Origin: Symbiodinium sp. CCMP2592
Taxonomy: Eukaryota > Sar > Dinophyceae > Suessiales > Symbiodiniaceae
Direction: 5' to 3'
Assembly: GCA_905221615.1 (NCBI GenBank)
Contig: CAJNDT010006010.1
Coordinates: 84,501 to 148,500 of the forward strand
Length of the DNA: 64,000 nucleotides
Position 1 is the first letter of the stretch, and each line of letters opens with the position of its first letter. Positions 14,301 to 25,580 of the stretch are shown here, in pieces. The notes beneath the pieces are model-generated. The model had not been told where the DNA came from. It saw nothing but the letters and a program-made list of their open reading frames with translations, and did not search any database. A program made the translations under genes and the position numbers.

Positions 14301-14839
14301 ACACTGCAAGGTAAGTTCTCTTCTATGCCGTTTCGCCGGGGTCCAGCTGTTCTGTATGTATGTAGGTGCACGTAATTATGTATGCACGCGTATATATGGT
14401 GTATCCAATGCATATAGACCGCCAACCCTGCATCTAGCCCGGAAACACGCATGGGAAAAGAGCGGGCTCCACACCCCCCCGAGAACAATCCCCCTCTCGC
14501 CGCAGCTGAGAAATAGCCGGGGGCTCTACCTTCCCCAGTTACAGGTACATCAGACCATAGAAAAAGCCAGTTGCGTGCCTTAGACAAACGGACAGACAGA
14601 CAGACAGCAGGAAAATGATTTCGGCAGGAGGAAACATGGAGGAAGACGATGCTATGCGCACCCCAAAGTGGGCTGCCGGCGGGGCGCTTCGGCACGTCGT
14701 GCTAGGAAACCAAATACCAGCATTACTCTTGCGGCAACAACCCCGAATCTGGCCACACTATTGCGTGTTACAGCGAAAAGATCTCGAGGTTCGTCGGCCT
14801 TGTTTGTAGTAGGTCGCCGATTAAAATGGGACGGGGGAA
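8336..14839. other. Unresolved region, possible unidentified minus-strand exons
   Basis: No domain is recognised. Several minus-strand frames look somewhat protein-like: 8580-9083, 9177-9548 and 12593-13129 (178 codons). Competing frames on the other strand are of similar length, so I cannot call any of them a gene. A 16-bp perfect palindrome (AGCACGTTAACGTGCT) lies at 12050-12065. Confidence 0.3.
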
Positions 14840-14984
14840 GATCGTAGGACGCAGCAGGAGCTTTGGGAGACGTAAAACAGGAATGCGGGAGCCTACCGGG
14901 TTTCCCCCTTCTGCAGAGGGAAACCGGGTAGGTCCCCGCATTCCTGTTTTACGTCTCCCAAAGCCCCTGCTGTGTCGTACGATC
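14840..14984. repeat. 145-bp near-perfect foldback palindrome
   Basis: Arms of about 67 bp (14840-14906 and 14918-14984) are reverse complements with only a few mismatches or single-base bulges. They surround an 11-nt centre containing the PstI palindrome CTGCAG. Part of the arm (GCCTACCGGGTTTCCC) recurs at about 18148-18163 without its partner, so this is a dispersed family and not a unique structure. It resembles a foldback element or a MITE reduced to its inverted repeats. No target duplication was recognised. Confidence 0.85.
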
Positions 14985-15478
14985 CTTGCACGTCGGCCCG
15001 TATGAGCACAGAAGCATTGCTTTAAGACACGTTTGTTGTGTTGAAATACTCTCGTCCTTCTACTGGATATCAGACCCTCCAGGCGGAATAGCAGTTTCTA
15101 AAGTACCAAAAGCTAACATCAACCAAAAACACAAAAAACACAAACCAACAAAAAGTTATTTACTTCGAACATCCCCACCCTGGTGCCTTGTCCTTCCTAC
15201 ATGCAAATCCTAAGACCTGAAAGAACCCGAGCCTAAACCTTAAACCTTGGTGTTCCCGAGCACTCCCGCGGGCCGCCACGCTGCGGCCAACACAGCAAGA
15301 TTAGGGCTGATGGTTCACACGCGTTGTGATGGGGGTGTAGGTGTGGAACAAGTGTGTATAGCACAAGATGTTGTACAACATATGACAGAAGAGTACGTGT
15401 GGAATCTGCTTGTGACAAACGATTCCGATGCATTATGAATTAAGCCTCGAGGCTGCGAGGCCCCGGCAGATTCCAAAG
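14985..15478. other. No recognisable feature
   Basis: This is the spacer between the foldback palindrome and the 37-bp minisatellite. It contains an A/C-rich stretch (15117-15155) and no open frame with recognisable features. Confidence 0.5.
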
Positions 15479-16035
15479 TTGGGATTGGGCACTCCAGGGA
15501 ATCTCACGGTAGTCTGTGGGGTTGGGCACTCCAGGGATTCTCACGGTAGTCTGTGGGGTTGGGCACTCCAGGGATTCTCACGGTAGTCTGTGGGGTTGGG
15601 CACTCCAGGGATTCTCACGGTAGTCTGTGGGGTTGGGCACTCCAGGGATTCTCACGGTCACGGTAGTCTGTGGGGTTGGGCACTCCAGGGATTCTCACGG
15701 TAGTCTGTGGGGTTGGGCACTCCAGGGATTCTCACGGTAGTCTGTGGGGTCGGGCACTCCAGGGATTGTCACGGTAGTCTGTGGGGTTGGGCACTCCAGG
15801 GATTCTCACGGTAGTCTGTGGGGTCGGGCACTCCAGGGATTGTCACGGTAGTCTGTGGGGTTGGGCACTCCAGGGATTCTCACGGTAGTCTGTGGGGTTG
15901 GGCACTCCAGGGATTCTCACGGTAGTCTGTGGGGTTGGGCACTCCAGGGATTCTCACGGTAGTTTGTGGGGTTGGGCACTCCAGGGATTCTCACGGTATT
16001 CTCACGGTAGTCTGTGCGCTTGGGTACTCCAGGAG
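15479..16035. repeat. 37-bp minisatellite, about 14 copies
   Basis: The unit is 37 bp: GTTGGGCACTCCAGGGATTC followed by TCACGGTAGTCTGTGGG. Copies start regularly (15521, 15558, 15595 and so on). There is one internal 6-bp duplication of CACGGT near 15655 and a partial duplication near 15998. Two linked variants, GTCGGGCACT and ATTGTCAC, occur together in at least two copies, which indicates local copying of units. The first and last copies are degenerate. Confidence 0.95.
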
Positions 16036-16540
16036 GTAATCTCAGCAGGGGGGGAGTAATAGCTGACTTTTAAATCTAACAACCCCACACCGAGCGTGGG
16101 GACCAACAACCCAAATAACAAATCCAGGAGACTAGTCTCCCAGATTTTTGTTTGTGGTTGGTTTTGTTTTTTTTTGGTTGTGGATTCTCCTGCCAATGCC
16201 CGCTCGCACCCCAGTCGTTGGTTTCCCGCGCGGAGGTGCTCGCCGACAGAGGGTTGGAGGTTTATGCCAGCCTTTCCAAAATTCTGCTGAGGACAGACAA
16301 TAATATGTGAAAAAAATCTTCACAGCTTAGGAAATTTAGCCAACGCAGCGCAAGGCGTTAACAAATCGAAAAATGCCAATTTTCGTGCAAGTATTAATCG
16401 AAAGCCAATATCATGTCTGATGCTCAGAAATGGTGTCGATGCATTCATCTAATTTCGTTTCGAACAACGAGTTGATATCGGATGTAGCTAAGTTGTCTAA
16501 AGATTCCCAATTGACAGGATCATTTTGCATATTTTATACA

Positions 16541-16632
16541 CATGCAAACACACACACACACACACGCAAACACACACACACACACATATATATATGTGTA
16601 TATATATATATATGTATATACATATATGTATG
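16541..16632. repeat. (CA)n(TA)n microsatellite
   Basis: A CACACA run with CGCAAA interruptions passes directly into a TATATATGTATATA run. The flanks have no gene features. Confidence 0.9.
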
Positions 16633-16649
16633 CATCTACTCAACTGGGG

Positions 16650-19600
16650 TACAACCAACAATTATGCTGTATACCCTGTGCTCTATGATGCTACGATGTG
16701 GGTAAAACGTTTATTGATGCTTGACTAATAGTCACTGGCTTATGTACCATGTTGCAAATGCTCGGACCCCGTGTCACCATACATGTGTTCACCCCAACCG
16801 CAAACCCAGTACATCTCCAGTACGTGTTGTACGTGTTGAACCATGATATGTACAACGTAATCCAAAGCCAAATCGATGACAAATCAATCAGTTCTCATGT
16901 AGCTGGAGCAGGACCTCTACTCGTACTATCTCGCCAATACTCATTGAGCTTAGTACAAGACTAACAAATGTGGATACATGTCAGATCATTTCCAATTTAA
17001 ATTAAATGTTAAACAACATGATTAGCTGCTTTACCGTCATTGAAGGTGTGGACCCGAAAAGACGCAATAGTTACGTAAGTGCTTTTTCATTTTTGGGGAT
17101 GTTGAGTATCGTTGATTTCAGTACAGAAGCAATAACGATGAGTACAGAAGGAGCAAATCGTCGTCTGCTATTTGAGGTTAGGGGTAACACATGAAACAAA
17201 CCACACAGGATGCCTTCAACATGACTAAGGCTGACTAAGGTATCGCACCAGCTGCCACTCACATGCTATTTGCATTGCACCGACTATTTTCCTACCATCG
17301 GTGCAATAGCAGTTCCTGCGGTTGGTCTTGTTGTCGAGTTTCAATTGCTTGCGCATTCCACATTAGTTGCCTGAACAGTTAGCCACGATGAATGTTGTTG
17401 CATATACAGTAATATTGTCACACGTTAAGCATGTAACAAAGGATTACCTGTTACTTGTATACAAGAACACAAATACAATAGCATTGCTTAAAACCGAAAT
17501 ACATGTTATGTTGGTTAAGATGGCATAGCAACACAGGCATTTCATTCAATATTGACCAATAGTTGGATATCAAGTAAATGTTGAAGGGCGAGCTAGTGGC
17601 ACACTAATCATAACATAGACATAATACAGAAACACTTCAAAAGCATTAAGTGCTAGGCCAGGCAAGTATAGATTCCGCATTCGGACAAAGTTAGTTGCAT
17701 CGCTGCTACACCACACGAACACTTTTTCAATACGCACTGAATATGCAGGCAAGTACGTAGCCATGAAACAGATATCACGTGAGCAACGAGGTAATTATTT
17801 GTGGTTGAGCAATGATGAAGGAGCTATGACATGTAAACAGTAAACACGTATACGGGATGAACATAATACTCGATGTTGCCACCTGGATTCGCATTTCTTC
17901 TTAACGTGCTGCATTGACTGTCTTGCCTTTCCATCGGAAGATGTATTGCTGTTCAACATGACATCATACTTTTTGACGTACGTAGACAAGCTGCCATGGA
18001 ATTGGACATCCGCCATTGGTGCCTCATTCGTATCTGTACAACATGCAGATACAAATTGTAGCCCCACATTCATCGGCATTTGCGGGGTTTCTTGTCCATA
18101 CCGTCTACAGGCATTCTACCCATGTACTCTTTCAGCAACAAAAGGGGGCCTACCGGGTTTCCCTCTCTGATTTAGTGACAGCATCTGGCTCACGTGCTGT
18201 ATAACTCAACATCTCCCTCGATGCTGTGGCCCACCCTCCCACACAAATGTCCTGAACCTGCTTAGGCAATCGCCCTGACTGTCTCCTGCCTGCAACCCAA
18301 GTCAAACTCCGAGGGCATCCATGATCCCGTCCGATTCAGAGTCAGTGGGACCGACCTGTAGTGAGCATCAGGTGAAGCTGCGATGAAAACTTGGGAGTCT
18401 ATAGTTTTCGACTTGCTGGTCCAATGATTGGCTTCTTGGCCGTGATAGCTGCTGCATCCGACAACGTGTAAAGGTATGACAGCTGCACAGCGAAATAGAA
18501 AATATTCTCTGAAAACAACCTCGTCGCATCCGAGGCTGCGGCGTGTTCCTCGCGCAAGTTAGAAGCGTCATTCCGTCGCCCATCCCGCCGAATCGGCAAC
18601 TGACATGGGTGCATGATCACGTCTGCTTGTGCAGAGGACTGGCATTCCATGTTGCAAACCTAGACAAGCTGCAGTCCCTCGAAGCAATGCTGCATTGAAT
18701 CCGTGGTTCCCAGAGAGACGAAGCGATCTGACCTCGAAGAGCCCAGCATCCCTAGGAACCTGCCAAGCTTCAACCCGCAGGCCCTACCTGACATTCGTGG
18801 TGCAGTCTTTGCCCCAGGCACCAGTCACGACAAGGCTGTCAGGCCTTAGTTGAAGGGCCCTAAGAGCCGACAGATACACTGAAGGTGCGGTCCGTTTGCT
18901 TACAAGCGCTGGTGTTGGGCAGAAAGGCTCTCAGGCCAACACACTCAGTGTTTCTAGAATAGCATTTTTCGTAATAATTCATGAGCTGCACGTCGTGGAT
19001 CTCCTGCAGCTCACAAGAAATGCTGCATGCCCCAATTGCAATGGGCAATAGCTAGTAAATCGCAATCAAAATATATCAAGCACGCGACGGGGATATCAAG
19101 CACACGATGGGGAAATAGATGCACCATGATGCACACGGAACGGTATGCTTCCAACTTATCCTCGACGGGAGTCGGAGACTGAAGTGGCACTCTTGCAGTC
19201 ATCCTGGTGGTAGACATGACTTCGGAGGTGCGCTCCTTCCCTTTGGTCTGCGAGTTTGTGCCACTTTGCAGGGCATGGCCCGGGAACGGGGCCGTCATTG
19301 TGCATTCACACTTTTGCCTTGTCCGAGGTGTCTTGAACACAGCGTTTACAACTGAGAAAGCGGGTGCACAGCCGGAAAGCTGCTAAAACCGCTCAAGTCG
19401 TGTGCAACCCATGTTCGGGTAAACGCAATATTTTCGACTTGCAGTCAGCAGTCACCTCAGTCACCTCAGTGAAGCCCAACCTGAGGCCACTGGGATGCTG
19501 TGCTCATGCGGCGACATATCATCTGGCTTCACCCATGATATGATTTCGGACTTGGCTTGTTGCGAATCTTCTTGCATTCAGGAGAGTCACAGAAGCCCGT

Positions 19601-19955
19601 ACTGTTAGAGTACTTCCCCAGCCATGATTGAGCACGTCGCTCTTTGACATTAACCATTCCATAATATTCGCACGTTCATCCATGTCCTATCCGAATCTGA
19701 GGATCCGGGCTCGAAAGGGCCACAATCACATTCGCAGCGTCCCGTGACCTCGAACAGCTTTGCACTCGTGATTTCTGTGCAACATCTGAAACCACGATGG
19801 TCCTGAAATTTATTGAGTGCAGTTGCTCTTTGGATCTTACATTCCCAGCCCGAACACCCATTCGCGACCCTTCGAGGGACAGTGTCTGAACATGTCCAAG
19901 CTGCGGCGAGGACCTTCTGCCTCGAAACCCCTGCTGAATACTTGTTACTACCACT
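16650..19955. other. No recognisable gene
   Basis: No domain or long frame was seen. The stretch is AT-richer than its neighbours from about 16.3 to 18.1 kb. A short solitary copy of the foldback arm lies at 18148-18163. Confidence 0.45.
18147..18164. repeat. Fragment of the 14.84-kb foldback arm
   Basis: GGCCTACCGGGTTTCCC matches the loop-proximal part of the arm at about 14891-14906 almost exactly. The match ends sharply and there is no inverted partner, so this is a truncated relative. Confidence 0.6.
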
Positions 19956-19987
<32 letters not shown>

Positions 19988-20006
19988 ATAATACTACTAC
20001 TACAAG

Positions 20007-20045
<39 letters not shown>

Positions 20046-20335
20046 GACTACTACTACGACTACTACTACCGCTACCACTACCACTACCACTACGACGACG
20101 ACGACTACTACTTTGCACTACCACCACTACTACTGCGACTACCACTACCTACAGTACTACGACGACGACAACAACGACGATTGCTGTTGGTGTCGTTGTT
20201 GTTGTTGTTGTCGCTGTTGCTGCTTCTGTTGCTGTTCTTGTTCTTGTTGCCGCTGCTGTTGCTGCTGCTGTTGCCGTTGTTACGGTCAGTGGTGGTGCTG
20301 TTGTTGCCATAGTTGTTGTTGTGGGCAGCCCTTGT
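19956..20335. repeat. Compound trinucleotide tract (TAC/GAC to GTT/GCT)
   Basis: The first 210 bp are mainly (TAC)n with GAC, CAC and AAT variants. From about 20165 the tract changes to (GTT)n/(GCT)n/(TGT)n variants. It is open in several frames on both strands, giving poly-Thr, poly-Val, poly-Leu and poly-Cys products. None of these should be read as a gene without expression evidence. Confidence 0.9.
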
Positions 20336-20339
20336 CATT

Positions 20340-21485
20340 AGCAGTCCTCGTCGCTATCATTGCGGCAACGGTGCAGTAGGAGGGGAGCATGCTGCATCAA
20401 GCGCTGTTCCCTCCCAGACCCTGGTCGTGCAAATACTTGCAATAATCTTGCAATCTGCAAGAAAAGCCACGAATGGACTGCACGATTCTATGTCGAGCAA
20501 GCCGCGGCTCCATCCGAAAGCAGGCGTCGCATATCTTCCTCGTTGCACCGCCACAGGATTGTGATAGGGGCATGGTGGCAGGCAGGTTCATGCTACAGAT
20601 GCACCGAAACTCTTGCTGCGGAAACCCTGGCTCAAGCCACACCGGCAGGACTGAACACTGCAGCCTCTAGTGGTGGAAGTAGAAGTTAGTGTGGTCTTTA
20701 CTGCATCACACCGCGCGATGCACCGTGTCCAGAATGCATCTGTCATGAGTCTAGTGCTAGGATTGCCTGAAAGATTGGATCTCAAGCGTGAAAGCTTTGT
20801 GGCCGATTGTTCCGACGGCCCGACGACTCGAGTCATGGGGGCCGGGGCTGGCTACCAAAGCTGCAGAGGGCTTCGCTTTGCGAAAGTGCTGCGAGCACCT
20901 TCGTGCTTGAAGCTTCCCAGAAGCTTCCGCAAACAAAATGGCCCCCAAACGAAAATTTGGTATGATTTCCCCATAAACAAGCCGGGCACGAAGCAGCAGG
21001 CCCCAAAGCTGCAAAACTACTGGTTCCAAGTCATGTAAATCCAGACCCTCACCCGCTGCCACACAAGTGATTCCGTCACAGGCACCTCACCTCAGGCCGT
21101 TTTAGCACCGGATCTTGGGTTTTGGGCTTTCAGTCGGTCTGCAGTGGATGTTTACACGCGGTTTGAAGATGAAAGCCCCAAAAAACTTTTCGGCAAGCCT
21201 TCCTGCTCGGCTGTGGGTGCATCTGGAAAACTGCGAGTTGTGACCTGTATGTAGGGCCCATGCTCAAAATGCACTTTGTTGCCTCTAATCTTCAGGGTCG
21301 GGGAAATTCCGGACCTTACAGCTTTGCCGCTGCTTGCTGCACTGACCAGAATTAAAAGATACAGTGCAACAACGCACGCACACACAAGGAACAAAGGCCC
21401 TTGCAGTCTTTGCCAGTTGAACCGGCAGGAGGCCTGCATCGTTGGCCTGCGACAACAGGTCGGGGTTGAGCGGCTATAGCTCACA
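20340..21485. other. No recognisable gene
   Basis: No clear domain. One minus-strand stretch near 20500-20565 (EEDMRRLLSDGA) resembles an ankyrin helix, but it is too short to call. Confidence 0.4.
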
Positions 21486-21486
21486 T

Positions 21487-21489
<3 letters not shown>

Positions 21490-21562
<73 letters not shown>

Positions 21563-21611
21563 TCGAACACACACATACAGGCACATGTATGTATATAATC
21601 GTACATATGTA

Positions 21612-21652
<41 letters not shown>

Positions 21653-21662
21653 GTTATGATGT
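21490..21662. repeat. (CT)n and (TA)n microsatellites
   Basis: An uninterrupted CT run of about 70 bp (21490-21560) is followed by CA- and TA-rich runs with ATGTATATAT units (21565-21662). The Arg/Glu-rich minus-strand frame across it is a repeat artefact. Confidence 0.95.
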
Positions 21663-23244
21663 ATATATCTTTTCATGTTTAACTCTATGATCATGACTAT
21701 ACCTATTCGAACGCATGTGTGTATGTACGTATGTCTGTATGTGTACGTACTTATTCATCCGTACACACACTTAGTTATATGGATACCCGTAGCGTGCTTG
21801 GTTAGCCCTTCTGCTCCGCTGGTGCTGCTGGTGCTGGCTGCGGTGGTGTTGTTGCACGGCTATTGAAGGCCAAGTGCTAAGCTTCTCCAGCAAGAGAAAA
21901 AATGCCTGACAACGGGGACATGCTTGCTGGTGGCCTGACTCGTCCGCGCGCACCACCTCAGCCTCAAAAGGGGCACATGACAGTCTCCCCATGCTTCGGA
22001 TACGTGCGCAAACCCGAAGATGTGTAGCCCGTGCGAGCATGTAGACGTGGCCAGCAAGACGATACATGCACTAGAGTGACGACAGCAAACGATGAGAACT
22101 TGAAGACCGAACAGATCTTGATTACAGTACCTTTTTGAGGCGGATATGGTCAGGTTGGCTCGTGCAGCAGTAAAGAAGGAACTCGTGCAAGTCAAGAAGA
22201 AAACCATCGCAACTAGCAGGGCATCCACCGTTGATGGTAAAGCCAACATCTTGGCCCGGATGTAGTGCAGCTGCATGGGAAGTAATTACCACAGTCGCAG
22301 CCGCGTGCTGGCACGCAACCCTAATTCGACCTATACAACGCCGAAGCAAATGCCATGAGCCCGGCAGTGCAGCGACGGTCGAGGCGGCCCCACTGGAAAC
22401 CGCAAAATGGAGTCCTTGCAGCTGGAAAATGTCGGACGGGGGGCGGGGGGGGGAGGGGGTCGCGTGCCAATATGGCTGGTGGTGAAACTCCAAGCTTTCT
22501 TCTTCAATGTTGGTATACAGCATAAGGTATAAGCTTGAGGCAGGACCAGCTTTTGGGGTGCAAGGCTCTGAGCTGTTCTATTGACCTCTTACTTTGCGTC
22601 AATCAGTGAACCAAAATCTGTTGCCACATGATAGTCGAGATGCTGCAGTCTTGTTGTAGCTGTAACAACCATCGAGCGTGGAAATGAATCGTAATCTGTC
22701 TCGAATGCAAATCAAACAGCAGCTCTGCGCAAGCCAGTGCCTACTACTCGTGAGGTCTATCTCACCTAGACATGATCGAGGATGCAATCTCTGTCCAGCT
22801 ATCCGGTCGCATGGACTGCAGACTTGCCTATCTTCCTGACAGCAAGAAAAGTCTGAGACATCCGCCAGCATTTCCGGTGAAGTCGACTTCGTCCACCTCT
22901 GGCCCAGAATGTCCAGTATATACCCTTCCTGTGCTACTGGCGTGCGACCCTAAGACACGCTTCGGCTTTTTGAACGTGGAACGCCTATAGATCAGAAGCT
23001 GAGAACGGCGTATGTCCACACGAAACGCCATCGCGGTACCTCCCTAAGACATGATTTTGGCGGATTGGATGTGGAAAGCATTGCTGAGGGGTGCAGAAAA
23101 ACAATTTGCCAAATACCGCTCCAAGTGGCGAGGTCTCAAATCCCACAGGAAGATTTGGAAACAACCCCTTTTTTTAGCAGTAGCTTGAAACACTGGCGAG
23201 ACACCCTGTCATCTCTTCGGTGCCTGGTTATTCAACAACCGCTA
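21663..23244. other. No confident gene; possible 3' part of the ankyrin gene
   Basis: A G-rich run lies at 22438-22459. A minus-strand frame at 22828-23031 looks protein-like and lies downstream of the ankyrin exons on the same strand, so it could be a further exon of that gene. No motif supports this. Confidence 0.3.
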
Positions 23245-24520
23245 CATCGACTGCCCCACGCTAGCCTCGGAAGCTCTGGCGGCAAGAAGTGCTTCGACCA
23301 CGTGGGTGTTGCCCTGCCACGGGCCGCAAAGTGCATTTGGCTTCGGGCATTTGGCTTCGAACAGCTTGCAGAGACGATGAGATTCTATCAGAAAAGAAGC
23401 GAATGCCGCATTGTACGTTGCTGGAGTCTGCTGCAAGACTGAGCATGCCGAGCAGCAGCAAGCAAAACCTGATGTCAAACAGCGACTAGCGTGACTTCCA
23501 GTAGCACCAGAAACTCGGCGGCATTTCAGACTCTACACGGATTGCCTCTGCAGCTGCTTTGTGCAAGGGAGACAGGCCGAATGCTGCGCTCCTGGGCGCA
23601 GCTCAAACTTCCACACGCTCACGTAGCTTACCAAAAGGTTTCTCGGCAGATCTTCCGCCGCAGATGTTGCCAACAACAGAAATATCAAAACCTGCGACAT
23701 ACGAGCCTTGGCAGGAGCAGGCTGGCGGGTCGGGTGCATGGGATCGAGGGATGGAAGCAATGTCGTCATCGTTGGCCGTACTATGGCGTATTGGCAGGGA
23801 AGAGCAAGTATGCCAGTCCTCGTGGAGGACACGTTGAAATGCAGCAGCGCCTGAAAGCAGGTTCAAGAATGGTGAAGATGCGTTTGGCTCAGAACTTGGT
23901 CGCCATATAGTGGACGGAGAACACTTATTGTGTGACAGTGGCCGGGTTGGAAGCGAATTTGAAGCATTCCGCGATCAAGCATGCCTTCCAGATCTGCTAG
24001 TCCTTGATGAATAGAACGTCAGATGCCAAGGAAGAACATGCCAAGTGCGATGCTTGCACTCTGCGCCTGCACTGACTCGGCAGTACTGGCGAAGTGCAGA
24101 GCAGATCGGTTCTTGAAGTCCACTGCCAGTGGATTGGCACCGGCCCTGTGACATGGCAAACATCACTGTTTGATCACGTACATATGCATTGCAACAATGA
24201 ATCAAGAGTTGCAGCGGTGGAAGGAATGCCGATCGACACTCTGGCTAGTGTGCGTAGTATGTCGGTGTCTCAGCACGCAGCTCTTGATTGCGAAGTGTGC
24301 AATGCCCTATCACAGCCGTATACCTGCCGTGTCCCAAGAGCTGTGTGAATACCGTGCTTGAAACACATGCTTCGGGCAGTAGTGACTGTTTCCTGCAGAC
24401 GGCAGAAGCCTCATCAGCACCTCGATGCTTTCCGGCAGGCTCGCTGCAGCCAAATGCAAAACAGTGGAGAGGTTGGCAAGCCTGCCATAAGCTGAGCACG
24501 AAATGACAGACTGTTCGACT
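23245..24520 (-). CDS. Ankyrin-repeat protein, several exons (partial)
   Basis: Four ankyrin-like segments occur in order on the minus strand, each in a separate open block, as expected for exons. About 24.40-24.50 kb has TVLHLAAASLPESIEVLMRL, about 24.03-24.16 kb has NRSALHFASTAESVQ, about 23.54-23.64 kb has SPLHKAAAEAIRVE, and about 23.25-23.35 kb has HVVEALLAARASEASVG. The TPLHxAA turn and the second-helix pattern VVxxLL are the standard ankyrin signature. Ankyrin repeats make a solenoid used for protein binding, so the specific role cannot be read from this. The exact splice sites, start and end are not resolved, and the 23.6-kb segment may contain a frame change. Each exon holds about one repeat and introns are about 300 bp. 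The sequence could be a functional intron-rich gene or a decaying copy. Confidence 0.55.
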
Positions 24521-24953
24521 GTTCCATGGACGCAGTAGAACGAGCAGAATTCCCTGTCGTGAGCCTCTGTTCCACTGGCACCTGCTTCGTCAGGAGGAAC
24601 CTCGGAAGCCGACAAACTGACAGCAGGTGTCGAAGGGATTTGCCTGCGAAGTAGACCGCGTGTCCCCGCACTGCCCTCGGTAAAACCCGTAAGGCGCGAG
24701 GACACCACGAGCGAGGAGTGGGCAAGCATGTTGTGTAGCCATGGTACTTATGCCATGATCACCCTCGTTCTGTCTGGTGAAATGCTGGGAGCTTTCTGGA
24801 TCGCCCCGTAGTCTTGTAGATTCGTTCTTCTTATCGAAAGCCAAACTTCAAGAAAGAGCTTCCAAGCTCCACCTGGAAGCTGCGACCTTTGCTCCAAAAT
24901 CAAGCTTCATCACCTTCAGCCCCGGCAGTGTCGTTCCATGTTGGCACTATAGC

Positions 24954-25580
24954 TTAGCCAGCGTTATTGGCAAGCCTCCGACTGGGATCCCTGCGAAAGC
25001 CTTCAAGACATGTCGAACATGTGATTGAACGTTTTGCCCTGCTGGGTTTCCGCAGATGGCACATGCTTTCCGCAAGGTCGTCCGCTTCTTCGATGTGGCC
25101 TTGCTTCGTAAAACAGCACCCCCCCCGCCCCAAAGCCTGGAACACCATATCCTTTATGCGACACTTTGCATACCGGCGGGCTCCACCATGCGAGGCCGTT
25201 GAGCAAGGACCGCCGCTGCTAAGACTGTGATGCCTGCCTTCTCGACCGTGGCCCGAAGGGATGGTCGTAGGGCTTTCACAAATCACAGTGCTGCTGGTTG
25301 ACACGTTACTAATTGCGAGGCTTTCGTTTATCACCATAAAGCAAATTGATCTACCTTTGAATGCTTCTCGGTTGGACCCCAATCTCCGTCCTGATGCCAA
25401 ATACTCAAGGAAAGCATTCGCACGGGTATCCCTGGGAGCATCCTGCTTCAAACCCGCAGACGCCTTGTCCACAAGTACCAAAGATGCATTCTGCCTTGGT
25501 TCTTCCAATCGAACGGGCGGCTGGACGGCTGGACTGCGGCTATCGATGCGTATAAAGCCATGCGAAGCTTGGATCTGCAA
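24954..25580 (-). CDS. Hypothetical protein exon, possible helical-repeat motif
   Basis: A 208-codon open frame lies on the minus strand. Near its C-terminal end the segment GHIEEADDLAESM resembles the second helix of a pentatricopeptide or tetratricopeptide hairpin. Only one such hairpin is visible, so the family is uncertain. A 159-codon frame on the opposite strand overlaps it (25261-25740), and an open frame of this length is only marginally unexpected by chance. It lies upstream of the ankyrin exons on the same strand. Confidence 0.25.
   Translation of the reverse strand: MQIQASHGFIRIDSRSPAVQPPVRLEEPRQNASLVLVDKASAGLKQDAPRDTRANAFLEYLASGRRLGSNREAFKGRSICFMVINESLAISNVSTSSTVICESPTTIPSGHGREGRHHSLSSGGPCSTASHGGARRYAKCRIKDMVFQALGRGGCCFTKQGHIEEADDLAESMCHLRKPSRAKRSITCSTCLEGFRRDPSRRLANNAG

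Noticed and set aside
15479..16035. CRISPR-like array
   Set aside because: The 37-bp units are directly adjacent with no unique spacers, and the setting is eukaryotic; it is a minisatellite.
19813..20379. Long Thr/Val/Cys-rich frames over the triplet tract
   Set aside because: They are open on both strands in several frames because of the repeat composition.
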